NCBI GenBank assembly: GCA_015680905.1
Contig: CM027377.1
Coordinates: 23,584,501-23,648,500 of the forward strand
From: Coptis chinensis
Taxonomy: Eukaryota > Streptophyta > Magnoliopsida > Ranunculales > Ranunculaceae
DNA length: 64,000 nt
Direction of reading: 5' to 3'
Of the stretch, positions 13,134 to 24,400 are shown one piece after another (position 1 is the first letter of the stretch; every line of letters begins with the position of its first letter). The translations under genes and the position numbers were made by a program. The notes below the pieces were generated by a model that worked only from the letters and a program-made list of their open reading frames with translations, was not told the origin of the DNA and did not search any database.

Positions 13134-13627
13134 GCAAGACTAAGTTTAAACACGACAACCCTCCAAACAATCTTGATATACTAGTATAAACCTCTAACAG
13201 GAGTTGCGAGGTGTGGAAGAAAGGAATACCTGATTGCGTCCTTGCTTCGCTTATGAATAGCGTCTTGTTTCTGGCGTGTTGAGTGTATATAACTAGTTAG
13301 AACACTGAAAAACTTGAAAAATCAAAGTTCAAATCAAACTTGTGGAAACGGAAAATTCATTTCGATACGGGTAAGCTCACTTTGGCGGGGTAGGGTTTCG
13401 GTGTCGGTTTAAGTTTACGGTGTTTTTGGTGGTCGCTTCGGCTTCCAATAACTTGAGCGAGTGCGCTCCTTTTGAAGCTGGGAAGTGCTCCGCGGCAAAT
13501 TTTTCTCGGAAGTTTTCAATGCTGAAACGGACAACCACAATATGAATCAAACAAGGGTGGGTGGGTTTAATGGGACTTAAAAATGACTAATTATACTATG
13601 AAAACAATGCTAAAGTGAAACTAAGAT

Positions 13628-13640
13628 GGCAGCGGCGCCA
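13628..13640 (-). other. Primer-binding site of the Athila-like element
   Basis: Minus strand TGGCGCCGCTGCC lies two bases inside the LTR. It resembles the TGGCGCCGTTGCC primer-binding site known from Athila/Tat elements (usually assigned to tRNA-Asp), with one difference. Confidence 0.75.
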
Positions 13641-13642
13641 TT

Positions 13643-15114
13643 TGATAAAACATAAAAAGATAATTTTCCTACGAAATGAACGATGAAACTCAAAACGTAA
13701 GTAAACTAAAACTTATTACGAGTCTATATTTATCAAGTTTTCTACTCTCAATTCTATCAAAATAGAGTGGAGTAACAAATTCGTTCTACTCCTAGTTCTC
13801 TAGCATAGAATGGTTTCATAGTTAACTAATCGGTCTTAAGTCTAATGAGAGTTTTACGAGGGGGAATTATACTACGATGCAACTACCCACAAGATACAAA
13901 CTATAATTGATTCAACTACGGAAATACTACGTTGATTCTATAATAAGGAATTAGGGGGGATTGATTCCACCTTAACTCAACTTAACGACGAATCGTCGTA
14001 ATCCGAATTGAACTGCTACGCAGAACAATTGGTTCTTCCTAATCCCTAATTACACATGACATTTCTACCAATTCATAACTAGCATGTGAATGATTAAACC
14101 CATTCTCATGGCGAATTAATCGTTTCTAGAGTGGAATAGAAATTACGACGACTCTACGATAATCGGAATCAAGCTTTCATCAAGACTTCTCAACCCTCTA
14201 ATGGAGGTTTAGCGAGAATCATTCATAATCATTTCCATATGAATCTAAACTAAACATAATATTAAGATTCGAAATTTACTAATCTAAATTAAACAATAAT
14301 TAAAATCTAATTAACAACTAAGAAATGGTAACCAACAATAATTAAAACTAGATCTAATAGATTGAAATAACAAAAATCGAAATGACAAGAATAATAACTA
14401 TTTTATTTATCTAATGAATGATATTCAATGATTCAAGAAATTAATCTAAAACAAGAAATGAAATTCTAAAACTAAGTTCTAAAACTCATTAGTGGAGGCT
14501 AACTAATCTCCTTCTAATCTAGGTCTAACTATCTACCATTAACAAAGAGCTAAGCTTTTGTTTTTATACTTTCAAATCCAAAAATCGTGCATGGGCTTGG
14601 AGCCATGTTTTGGGCCAGAGAATCAGGCCCAAAACCCAATTTCTTTAGTCCAAAATGGGCTCTTCAGCTGTAGTTGGCTTTGACAGATGTTTTGTCCACT
14701 TATGCTCCTCTGATTGGGTCAAGGATTAGACCGTTGGAAAGCTCTTTCCGAGCCGGTCGTTTTGACATAAGGTAGGCCCAATTCCGAGGTCTGAGTCCAA
14801 AAATATGGTCTTGGAAGTTTCTGGCGACTTTGTGTCTTTGTTTACGCCCGCGTTGACTTTGACTTTTCAGCTTTGACCGGGCTTTAGAAAGGCTTTGTCT
14901 TCTTGAATCTTGGCCTTTAATCACAGAACTCCTTAGCAACCAACCATTGCTCCTTTATCTCGCTAAAGTGGCACATTTCTGCACATAATGGACTTTGAAG
15001 CCTGAAATGCATAAAAACACGTAATCAGTATATTAACTCTTACTTATTATTCACATAATTGGTCTAAAAGTATGATTATTAAGGGGTTAAAACTACAGTT
15101 TTGAGCTCTTATCA
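13643..15114 (-). repeat. LTR of the Athila-like element (5' LTR in element orientation)
   Basis: Direct near-copy (1472 bases) of 4995-6477 with the same TGATAA...TTATCA ends. Followed by the TSD copy TTTAC at 15115-15119. Confidence 0.9.
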
Positions 15115-15119
15115 TTTAC

Positions 15120-15880
15120 CCAAAATCGAGTTTGACTTCGTCAACAGCCCTCTTAGAGCTTCAACAATACCAAACTCATAACACTTAACATATCCAACTC
15201 AACCAACAACCAATCGAAATCATTCAACAATCAACCTATAGATAATCCAAACATTTCAACAGCTCACACAAATCAATACATATACAGTTAACTATTTTTA
15301 ACAATTACAATTAGACAGGATGATATTCGACAGGCTAATCGACATCCACAGTAGATAAACAATAATCAAAATCAATTAATATTTGACTGGATCGACAGTA
15401 TGTATTCCAATTTTGGCAAACATGTAGAATAAGCACAGAACAAGCAGAAAAATTTATGAGCAGTGACAGAAGTTCGTAAAATTTTTAAATATTTAAAAAG
15501 ACTATTAGTAACGAAAAATCTATGAGTTCAATGAAAAGATAAAAATATATACTTACTTATTATACGCTCTATCAGTATCTCCAGCAAGAAGCCTCCCTTT
15601 TCCTCTCTCAGTAAAACTCTCTTTTTCCTGTGTAAAACTCTCTCTCTGTATTAAAACTCTATGTGTAAACTATTCTACATGTTTTCCCTTTTTTGAAAAC
15701 CCTCGAAAATAGGGAATGGGGTTTATCCTCTTTACCCTATTTCTTTCTAATCTTTATCCTTTTTATTTTTATTTATTTTTATTTTTATTTTTTTTATTTT
15801 TATTTTTATTTTATTGTACTAGTAAATATATATATAAAAAATATAATGAACACCAACAATAAAACAACATTATAGCAACG
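15120..15880 (-). repeat. Giant-LTR retroelement remnant, part 2 (continuation of 3939-4989)
   Basis: Resumes exactly after the TTTAC duplication. On the minus strand 15600-15550 (GAGAGAGTTTTAC, GAGTTTTACTGAGAGAG, then GAGGCTTCTTGCTGG) resembles 37725-37770 of the solo LTR, which I take as the LTR promoter/leader zone. Order and orientation agree with 3939-4989 being the downstream part of the same LTR. The A/T microsatellite at 15755-15815 creates a spurious open frame. Confidence 0.45.
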
Positions 15881-16068
15881 CACATCATTTTGATTAAATC
15901 CGTTAATAATTATTATATCAATATAATCTATGAAACTACTAGTTCTATGATAAAGAAAAAATCGGAATGCATTTCATACATACTCCACAAGAGTCACAAA
16001 TATCTTTGTACACATTACAGATACAAACAACTCAAAACAAACCAAGAAAAATATAGACTTGATTCATT

Positions 16069-16093
16069 CCCTCCCCCCCCCCCCTCCCCCCCT
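16069..16093 (-). other. Long G-rich purine run, possible polypurine tract
   Basis: On the minus strand this is a run of G interrupted only by A, preceded by AAATAAA. It lies about 140 bases inside the neighbouring LTR (16233-19523), on the same strand as that element, so it may be the polypurine tract of an element whose internal region was deleted. It also has G-quadruplex potential. Confidence 0.35.
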
Positions 16094-16215
16094 TTATTTT
16101 ATTTGTAAAAATAAAACGACTAGCGCAAATAGTTTTGGAAATAAAATTTCCTAAACACTACACATAAACCACGATCCGAGGATCACTTAGACTCACCTAA
16201 GTCTAAGCTAACCAA

Positions 16216-16229
16216 GCACTCTGATACCA
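16216..16229 (-). other. Primer-binding site for initiator Met tRNA
   Basis: Minus strand TGGTATCAGAGTGC, three bases inside the LTR end at 16233. It matches the common plant retrotransposon PBS TGGTATCAGAGC complementary to initiator tRNA-Met. Confidence 0.75.
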
Positions 16230-16232
16230 AAC

Positions 16233-19200
16233 TGTCACACTCCAAATTTCGACAAAATCGGAAAAATAATTTTTGTTACCGACTCTTCGATTTTCGAGGT
16301 GTGAAAACACAACCAATTAAATATCCAAAAACCTATCATCCGTTTAATTATTCCAATAATTTGAAACCAATACAAATTTTAAAATCAACAAAAGTCATCT
16401 TCATTACAAAAATTTACAAATATGATTAAACAACTCCTCAATTATAATTACAACAAAAACAACTTTTATCTTGACTCTATTACACCATATTACAATGAAA
16501 ACCAATCAACCCAATCTTTCTTGAAACGTTAATGCCAGCCACATGCAACAATAAGCCTTCTTTAATACTAGTCCTCTCAAGACTTATCGACTATGTTCAT
16601 TTTATGAACACACCCGATAAGCAAACATGCAAATCGGGTCAGCATTATAAACAATGCTGGTAAGAGAAGCCCTAAAATACAAATCATATTTATACATATA
16701 TGTACATAATCAATAAAGCAGTTAGTTCCTCTACCGAGACGTCTTAACATCCAACTAATATTACAACACCCATACGTACAATAATTTAAGACAGGTAGTT
16801 CCTCTACTGAGGTGCTTTAGCTTCTAATCCAATAATGTCAAGGCAGTTAGTTCCTAGCTCCATCGAGGCGCCTTTCCACTACATCTAATTAATAAAAATA
16901 ATAATAGTTAAGACTTGCTTTATACTTACGCTAGCGTATGCCGTATCACAAAGTGGGTCATACCTGCATAAATAATTAATTCAACCCACCCTTATGCAAG
17001 ACCATTGTGAGTACACATAAATTACAATAAAACAAAAATACATCATATACACAATTACAACCATTCCATCAAACCAATAAGAACAACTCTACGACAAATT
17101 TCACAACCATAGTCAATCATTTATAATTGTCAATAACTTACACTTTAACATATTATAATAATTATTGTTTAAAGTTTCTTCAAGTGTCCCTAGAATCACG
17201 CCGTCTCTACGTTTTACCTAGTTTTTCTGGCTACCACAATCGCTATCTAACGCTGAACATGCACATCTGCATGCCTCCCCTCACATAATGGACCACTCCG
17301 TACGTAATTACCCTAAGCGGGATGTCGCATACCAGATAATCCCCACATGAACGCCATTATGTGAGTAATGCCACTATTCGACATCAAATATCGCGCGTCT
17401 CGTTTTGAATTTGCGAACGAGACAATCAAGCCACTATTCGACTACGATTGCCCTACACAAGGGTCAATCAACATCTCATATGCACTACACAAGGGACAAT
17501 CATATCACATACGCCCTACACAAGGGTCAATCACATGAGTTGTGGTAGCTAGGTTCTAGGATTTTCGTTATGTAATTTATTCAGATATCATACATTTGTA
17601 TCTCATAACCATTTCACTCTATCACATGCCAAATAAATTATTGCACTAAGCCACAATATTTGAAAATATCACAATACATCTCATAACAATTTTCATTCTT
17701 TCACGTGCCAATTAAATTATCGCACGACACCACAACATTTAAAAATATCACAATACATCTCATAACAAATTTCATTTTTTCACGTGCCAAATAAATAATT
17801 GCACTAAACCACAATATATAGAAATATCACAATACATTTTATTTTCATTCTTTCACATGCCAAATAAAATATATTGTAATAAACTACAATCCCTTTGGAA
17901 ATATCTACAAATACTATAATACATCATGGTAGCATCTCACAGATATAATAATAGAGCGTTTACATTTATTTTTAAAAAATATCGCATTGAATAGATATCA
18001 TAACATATCATATCGTTTAATAGAACAATAATTACAACATACCACATAATGTCACAATTGCTCAAAACATACTACATAACATTTTTATAGCATTTTAGGA
18101 ATGTCATGCCACCCCGAAATCATACGTACACTTTGATTCACATTACAATGATTTCTAGTTAATCCATCCAAACACCATTTAAATATCAAACACGTGTTAA
18201 CAATAAATAAATTTCCCATTACAACATTTCCAATTTGTTACGTATATCACATTCTAACAAAATCTATAAGTAATTATACTCATACGAAACCAACACTTAA
18301 TACATATATTGTAATTCATCCAAAAATCTTTAATTTATTCATATCACTATTCAAACGAAACAACCACAAAAAATTGTATGTTATAACTCCTAATATATAC
18401 AACTTAAAAATAACGACTAATCACTAGGCATGCATTTTTTTTTTTCTTTTTATCTCTTTTTCATTATACAACGTTAGTAAGTACTATGAACTAATTAAAT
18501 TCATGCAAATATATATAAAACGATATTGATATCTATCATTTCATAACTACTATACATGCACTAATATTTTACATTCCAAGTACCAATTCATTTTATAAAT
18601 ATCAACCCGCTATATTCATATTCTATTTTAATTATTTGAATACCATGGAAAGACAACAACCAAAATAATTAGAATAATTATTTATAAGCGAGGTCTAATC
18701 ACTAATACAATTTTAATTTTTTGTTTATTTTACGTTATTCAACCTAAATAAGTACTTTGCAATATTAAATTTGATTCATGCAAATAAAATGTGAACCCTT
18801 ATTATTATAACAACCGTTTCAAGAATATTAATCATACACTAATATTTAACATTCCAAGATATGCAATATATATTTATTTGTTTTCTAATTAATTGAATGT
18901 AATATATAGGAATCAACAACCAAATAATTGAAAATGACTAATTAGTGAGGTCTACTAACCTTTTCTTCTAGCGAAAGAACAATAAGAAAAAGAATGCCAC
19001 TCCACGTAAGATTCAAGCAATAAAAATACCCCACATAGATCCAAGAAAACCCTTAGAAATACTAAGCAATGAAAAACTCTAAGCATAGAAATAATCCATT
19101 TCTTCATTCTTTCTTCTTCACATTCTTTTTTCTTATTCTTTTTAGTCTTATTTTGTTTTCTTTTTCTTTCTTTTAGATCTAAAACAACTCAAGACATTTC

Positions 19201-19523
19201 CATATTTATAAATTCTCTACCCATTTTCTCTTTCAAATAAAAACATTTTCCTCTCCACAAATTATAGACATTTTTTTTCTAATCAAAGTCTTTCCATATT
19301 TTCTCCCATATATTACGAAATTATTCTCTCCATGTTTTCTTATTAATAAAATCTCTACACATTATTTTAAAACTTAAAAACTTTCTTATTAAATCATTTT
19401 CAAACCAAACAAACTATTTTTCCATTTTTTTTTTCTAAATAGTTAACTTAAGACATAGTCAATAATACATTAAATTTTGCGAAATAATTAATTTTGGACA
19501 TTAATAAAAATAAAAGTGTTACA
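16233..19523 (-). repeat. 3.3-kb LTR of a second retroelement
   Basis: In element (minus) orientation it begins TGTAACAC at 19523 and ends GTGTGACA at 16233, an imperfect inverted terminal repeat typical of LTRs, and is followed by the PBS. No coding capacity. It contains its own short tandem families: GCAGTTAGTTCCTCT-type units at 16718-16875, CCCTACACAAGGGTCAATCA-type units at 17450-17535, and about 90-base units around 17590-17870. Its outer end cuts a glutamate-cysteine ligase exon fragment. No matching target duplication could be recognised at the other end. Confidence 0.65.
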
Positions 19524-19801
19524 GTGCAAGTCCTAAACATCGTGTCAAGGCCATGCGAATCAACTTTTGGCATGTAGTTTATGAAGTTATTAAATTTTTC
19601 CTTGGGCACCATAGGTATGTCGTGGGGTCCCTGTGTGGGCTGGAAACCTATTTCGTAAAAGCCAATCCCTATTTCTTTTGTAACAACATTAACTTGGTAT
19701 AGGTGTGAATTAACCTCTGAACATGTCTGGTGCAATGTCTCGAGGGGTGCGCCACTAAGCTCTAATTGACCACCACGCTCCAATGATATGCTTTGGTTTC
19801 C
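19524..19801 (-). pseudogene. Glutamate-cysteine ligase (GSH1-type) exon fragment
   Basis: Minus-strand translation runs [37 protein letters not shown], then [11 protein letters not shown], and ends [18 protein letters not shown]. This is the catalytic core of the plant plastid enzyme that joins glutamate and cysteine in the first step of glutathione synthesis. The left border (AG before 19801) looks like a splice acceptor, so the piece came from genomic DNA rather than cDNA. It is interrupted inside a codon at 19523 by the LTR. Substitutions such as [11 protein letters not shown] suggest decay. Confidence 0.7.
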
Positions 19802-19981
19802 CTTTATGCATACATATATATGGTTTGTATATAACTTAATCATCCGAGCCATGTACATTTTTTTCTTGTTGAGATTTGGTGTAAGTACAATATTTATCAG
19901 GATTGCATTTTTGTGTATGTACTATGAACATGACAATCATCAGCGGAGTAAACTAATTAGATGTCAGACGACGACGAATAA

Positions 19982-20450
19982 CATTTAATATTGTCAGCAG
20001 TACGACTTTTATATGAGTACGATGTTGTAATAGTTATCTGAAAATAAGATATTGTCAGAGATTGTCAACAATGTATTATGATATAAGAATATGACAATTT
20101 CATTTAATATTTTCAGCATTACAACTTTGAATACAATGAGAAATTGTCAGAGTCTCAGTGTATTATGATTAAATAGTTAGTGCATGTGTACGATGAACAA
20201 ATAGATCTTAATTAAACTGCATGGATTTCATAAGATGACGAATATCATTTAATATTGTTAGCATTATGATTTATTCAACGTGTACGATGCTATAATATCT
20301 TTGTCCGGAAAGTGTCAGAGATTGTCAATGTATCGTGATTAATTAGTCATTGCACGTGTACCATGAATAAGTAAATCATCAGTTAAATATACTAACTGGA
20401 TATTAGAAGACGACCAATGTGCATTTAATATTGTGAGCATTACAACTAGA
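19982..20450 (+). repeat. Degenerate repeat field
   Basis: The phrase CATTTAATATTGTCAGCA and variants recurs at about 19982, 20101, 20247 and 20422, each followed by related wording (GTCAGAGATTGTCAA, ACGATG). Spacing is irregular (119, 146, 175 bases), so this is an old, eroded tandem family rather than a fresh satellite. Confidence 0.5.
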
Positions 20451-21144
20451 TTGGTCAATATTTTTTAATTACTCATCGGTCACATTTATAAACTCGCAAC
20501 TAATTTTGTTGCATGTGCGACAATAATGATTGGTAGTGGAGTTTTTTCACCAGCATATCATATTTTCTCATCAAATAATCAATAAAACTTTTATTTTTTT
20601 CTTGTTCGTTAAGTAGAATATGGATAAAAATGTAAATAACTAACCTAGAACAAAATTTTCCTAAATGAAATCTCTAAAGATTGTGACACTACAAAAAACA
20701 TGTACTATGCCAAAAAAGTCAATAATCACCTTTTATTCCCATACTACACTCTCCTACAATAACGCCTCTCCACAGCCACCATTTCATCATCAAAACCCAA
20801 CAACACTCTACTCCATGAACTCAAAAGTCTCAAACTACTTCTCAATATAAATTAATCAAACTAGAGAGCACCACATAAATAAAATTCTAAAAAAATAGAA
20901 GATAGATTTGCTTAAGATTCTTTTTCCGTTTCAGTTCTCACATTAATAACGTACTTCACAATAATTTCCCTACCAAAAAAAAAGTAAATCCCCAAAAACC
21001 CAAGGTCATTTTAGTAACTATATTCCTATATATACGTATACCAGCCAGGGTTAATTCGGTACAAGAAAATATTAACAAAAACAGAAAGAAGAAGAAACGA
21101 GCGTAGTCCTCGCTGAAGCTCTCGTTTTCTCTCCCCACTCTCTC

Positions 21145-21160
21145 TTTATATATATATATT
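21145..21160 (+). promoter_or_regulatory. TATA element upstream of the RING gene
   Basis: TTTATATATATATATT about 85 bases before the start codon, preceded by a CT-rich stretch (CTCTCCCCACTCTCTC). An alternative TATA-like sequence, CTATATATACG, lies near 21027. Which one sets the start of transcription cannot be told by eye. Confidence 0.35.
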
Positions 21161-21241
21161 TTTCTCTCGTCTCATTTGCTCAAATCTTGTTTGTTTTGTT
21201 CATTGAAGAATTGTCTGTGGAGTTTTGTTTTGTTTGTTGTT

Positions 21242-22550
21242 ATGGGTTTTGAGTCTGGGAAGAAAGGTTCTGTGCATGTGTTTGCAAAAGATTATGGGAA
21301 GAAGAAAAGAGTAAGTTTCTTGTTTTTTGTTCAGTTTTGATTTGCTGACGTGTAAATTGTGTTAATGTTTTGTGTTTTTTTGTAGACGAATAATAGATTG
21401 GCGAAATTGAAGCAGTGTAAGCTTGATGCTAGACGTGAACAATGGCTTTCTCAAGGTTTGTGTTAATTTTATCATTTTTTTTTTGTTAATTGTTTCATTT
21501 TTATTATTGCATGCAAACTAGTTAGTGAGAGGGAGCTTAGAAACTTATTTTTTGTCCATGCAAAAGTTGATTTGGTTGTAATTAGCTGAAAAGAGTGGTC
21601 ATTTTATGTTGTTGTGGTTTGATTGAATTGATTTATTGTTGGATGCAGCGAAGAATAAGGAAAGTGTTGATGGAAATGTGTCGCCTCGGCATGTGATAAG
21701 TGAGGAAAACGGGCAGATGGAGAATTCGGAGATAGGGTCAAGAGGGGAGGAGAATGACGGGTCGAGTATTCATGAGAGTGATTTGGAGTCACTAGCGAAT
21801 TGTTCAGTGAGTACTGATTCGAGGAAAGATAGACCTAGGAGTAGTTGTGGAAGTAGTAGTGTTAGTAGCAGTATTGGTTGTTACTCGGGAAATTTTAGTG
21901 ACGAAGAGCAAGAAGAAGAGGAAGATGAGTGTGTGGATGATTGGGAAACTGTTGCGGATGCCTTGACTGCTGATGAAAAGCAGCATTCTAAGGATTCAGA
22001 ATCTTTATCTGAACAAGTAATTCATGTGGAGCCCCCAGAGCCCCCAGAAGCTCAACCCAAAGTTGCTAACAAGATGATTGGAGTTGATGTTTCAAAACCA
22101 GTTGACATTCCGAAATCAGAATGCAAGAACTTGACTCCTCAACCTGCCCCTGACAACCGAGCATGGAAGCGTGATGATGCTTTTCGGCCTCAGAGTCTTC
22201 CTAATCTTTCAAAGCAGTATAGCTTCACAAAGAATGCAGGTCGTCATTTGGTTCATGGATCTGACATATGCATCCGTAACAATGCAGTTTCTCTGCCTTC
22301 ATTGTGTCCCATATGCTATGAAGATCTGGATGTTACGGATTCAAGCTTTCGGCCCTGTATATGTGGATTCAAGCTCTGCCTCTTCTGTCATAATAGGATT
22401 TTTGAGGTGGGGGATGGTCGTTGTCCTGGTTGCAGGAGACCATATGATCCAATAGATCCTAATGGTGTTGTAATTGGAATAGAGCAATCATTTCAGTTGG
22501 CTCGCTCTTGTAGCATCAGTCAAAGGTCCCTAGGGAAAAGCTATCATTAG
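21242..22550 (+). CDS. RING-finger protein of the NOT4-type (C4C4), probable E3 ubiquitin ligase
   Basis: Three exons: 21242-21310, 21386-21455, 21649-22550, all with GT..AG borders, joining in frame to 346 codons plus stop. The start gives MGFESGKKGSVHVFAKDYG followed by a Lys-rich segment. Residues about 60-170 are Ser/Asp/Glu-rich, with a poly-acidic run (EEQEEEEDE) leading into DDWETVADAL. The RING is at about residues 266-311: CPICYEDLDV, then CICGFKLCLFC and CPGCRRPYDP. All eight metal-binding residues are Cys, as in the CNOT4/NOT4 RING, rather than the usual C3HC4. The protein is shorter than yeast or human NOT4 and I see no RRM, so it is a NOT4-like RING protein rather than a full NOT4. 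Substrate unknown. It is probably intact and expressed. Confidence 0.85.
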
Positions 22551-23440
22551 TCTTGAATGTACTTTTTAGTGTTTCTTGAGCGGTATGTTACAATTAGAAC
22601 TCTGTTTTTGTTGAGAAATGTGAATATAGAGATAGGGCTGGGAACTGAATTGCTGAGAAATGTTATCTTTTTCCCTGCGTTGGTGTAGAAGACTTATCTG
22701 GGCATGTAAATAGACAATAGAAAGTAAATACATCAAATCTATGAAAATATAGTTGATTTGTCTTCTTACCATATGCTTGTGTTTTTTTATTGATACATGT
22801 ATGACTGTCGAACTCTATGTGTTCTTTTTTGTGGCAATTATTTTCAGATTTACCATAGTAATTGATTCCTAGATAAATGATGTCTCCGACATTGGTGCTA
22901 TCACTTGCATTTCAAGCAGAAAATCTATAACTAAAGATGGAGTACATCAGATTGATTCATAGAAAGTGAGTTTCATCTTTTTTAATATGTACAAAGTTAT
23001 TCTGTATTCTTTTGTATAATCTTCATAAGCTTACAGCCCAATTGGTTCTGGTTATGAAGTGATAGTTTCCACTAATATGATTGGCAGACTCATTTGCCAT
23101 TTTCAGATCAGCAGCGTTAATTATGTGGTTTGCTACTCTTACTGTGCTTGAATGTGCTCTAGTAATCTTTTCAAAATTGATGTTTCGTTGTCAGGAGCTT
23201 AGTGCGGTTTTGGCTTGAAACACTACTGGGAAACCAAATCTACGTTGATCATTTTCTGGACTCATTGTTGCCGCATGTATAACTGGTAATATATTTTGTT
23301 TTATCCTTTCCCTTTTCACTGATCACTGTGATGACAAAAGGAAGTATCAGCACCATTATATTTTTGCTTGGTCTCATGTCTATAACTTACTGTTCTTGCT
23401 TTGTGAAACTTGTTGTTAGTAATGACAAGATATATTTGTA
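22551..23440 (+). other. 3' flank of the RING gene and spacer
   Basis: The first ~230 bases are likely 3' UTR. The rest is AT-rich with no supported gene on either strand. Confidence 0.35.
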
Positions 23441-24400
23441 AACATAGATCTCAGAATTGTTAAAGGGGTCTAGACTCTAGAAGCTTTACACAATTAAGAA
23501 AGGGGAACTGACGTACACGTTTTTATGTATGATACAGGAATCTGAAAACTTATATGAAACATTAATTGGATGGAATTTATATGAAGCTTATATTTAGAAA
23601 AAAATTGTACGCTACAGGAAAAAAGACTTGCCATTGTTACCTATTTGATTGTTTGGTTTAAACTATTTCTTCGTATAACTCCTAAGTTTCACTATCTTAT
23701 AACTTTATATGGATCTATGCTATTGCAAATCTCCGTTTCATAGTAATATCTGATCATTTTAAATATCTATTAGGTTTAGAGTCAATAAACGAATAGTTTG
23801 AGCAGAAGATTTACAATTAGGGAGAGACTTTTGGGTGTGTACCTGTTGTACTAGGATGCTAGCACAGTATCTGGGGAAGAAGGTTTTTATTGGGTTTAAA
23901 TGAGAGACTGAGAAAGGAGTTCCCTGAATGAAGCAAGAACTTTTCTTGCTTTTGTGGAAATAGTTATTGGTAATGTTGTAAACATTGATTTGGGAATCGT
24001 ATAAGGGGTCAAGAAGCATTACACAATAAAGAAAGGGGATTTGATGTATGAGTTTTATTTATGATACAGGAATCTGGGAACATTAATGACATGGAATTTA
24101 GAAAAGTCATATGCAATAAGAAAAAGGACTTGCCATTTTTGCCTATTTGATTGTTTGGTTGTAAACTATTGCTTCTTTTAAAATTTTAATATCTGTTTCA
24201 TAGTAATAATAGATCATTTTAGAGATTTATTAGGTTTGGATTTGAAGTTTGGATAGAAGGTTTACAATTGGGAAGAGACATTTGGTTGTGTTCCCGTTCT
24301 ATTAGGATGCTTATGCGGTATCTAGCGAAGAAGTTTGTAGCAAATTATAAAAGAACTTGGTTTATCTGAGAAAGGTTTTCCTGAATGACGCAAGGAGTTC
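23441..24400 (+). repeat. Two diverged direct copies of a ~540-base unit
   Basis: Wording near 23441 (GTAAACATAGATCTCAGAAT, AAGGGGTC, ACAATTAAGAAAGGGGA, ATGATACAGGAATCTG, AGGACTTGCC, CTATTTGATTGTTTGGTT) is repeated in the same order from about 23978, with substitutions and small gaps. No coding potential is evident; this is an old local duplication. Confidence 0.6.

Larger units (their letters stand above)
4995..15114 (-). mobile_element. Pol-less Athila/Tat-like Ty3 (gypsy) LTR retrotransposon
   Basis: A complete 10.1-kb element: two LTRs (4995-6477 and 13643-15114) with TGATAA...TTATCA termini, perfect 5-bp TSD TTTAC, a minus-strand PBS TGGCGCCGCTGCC next to the right LTR and a polypurine tract next to the left LTR. 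The PBS, the gag wording and the DLGAS protease motif suit the Athila/Tat branch. On the minus strand it encodes a broken gag and a retropepsin, then two short frames and about 3.4 kb without coding potential. No reverse transcriptase, RNase H or integrase motif was seen, so it would have needed proteins from a related element to move. The LTRs differ by about nine substitutions and two small indels over their first ~430 aligned bases, so the insertion is not brand new. Confidence 0.9.

Noticed and set aside
15693-15875. Phe/Tyr/Ile-rich open frame
   Set aside because: Produced by a TTTTA microsatellite.
16216-16229. tRNA-like sequence
   Set aside because: It is only the primer-binding complement of a tRNA 3' end, not a tRNA gene; no tRNA or rRNA gene was found in the window.
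21604-21986. Minus-strand frames opposite the RING gene
   Set aside because: Shadows of the Ser/Glu-rich coding region on the plus strand.
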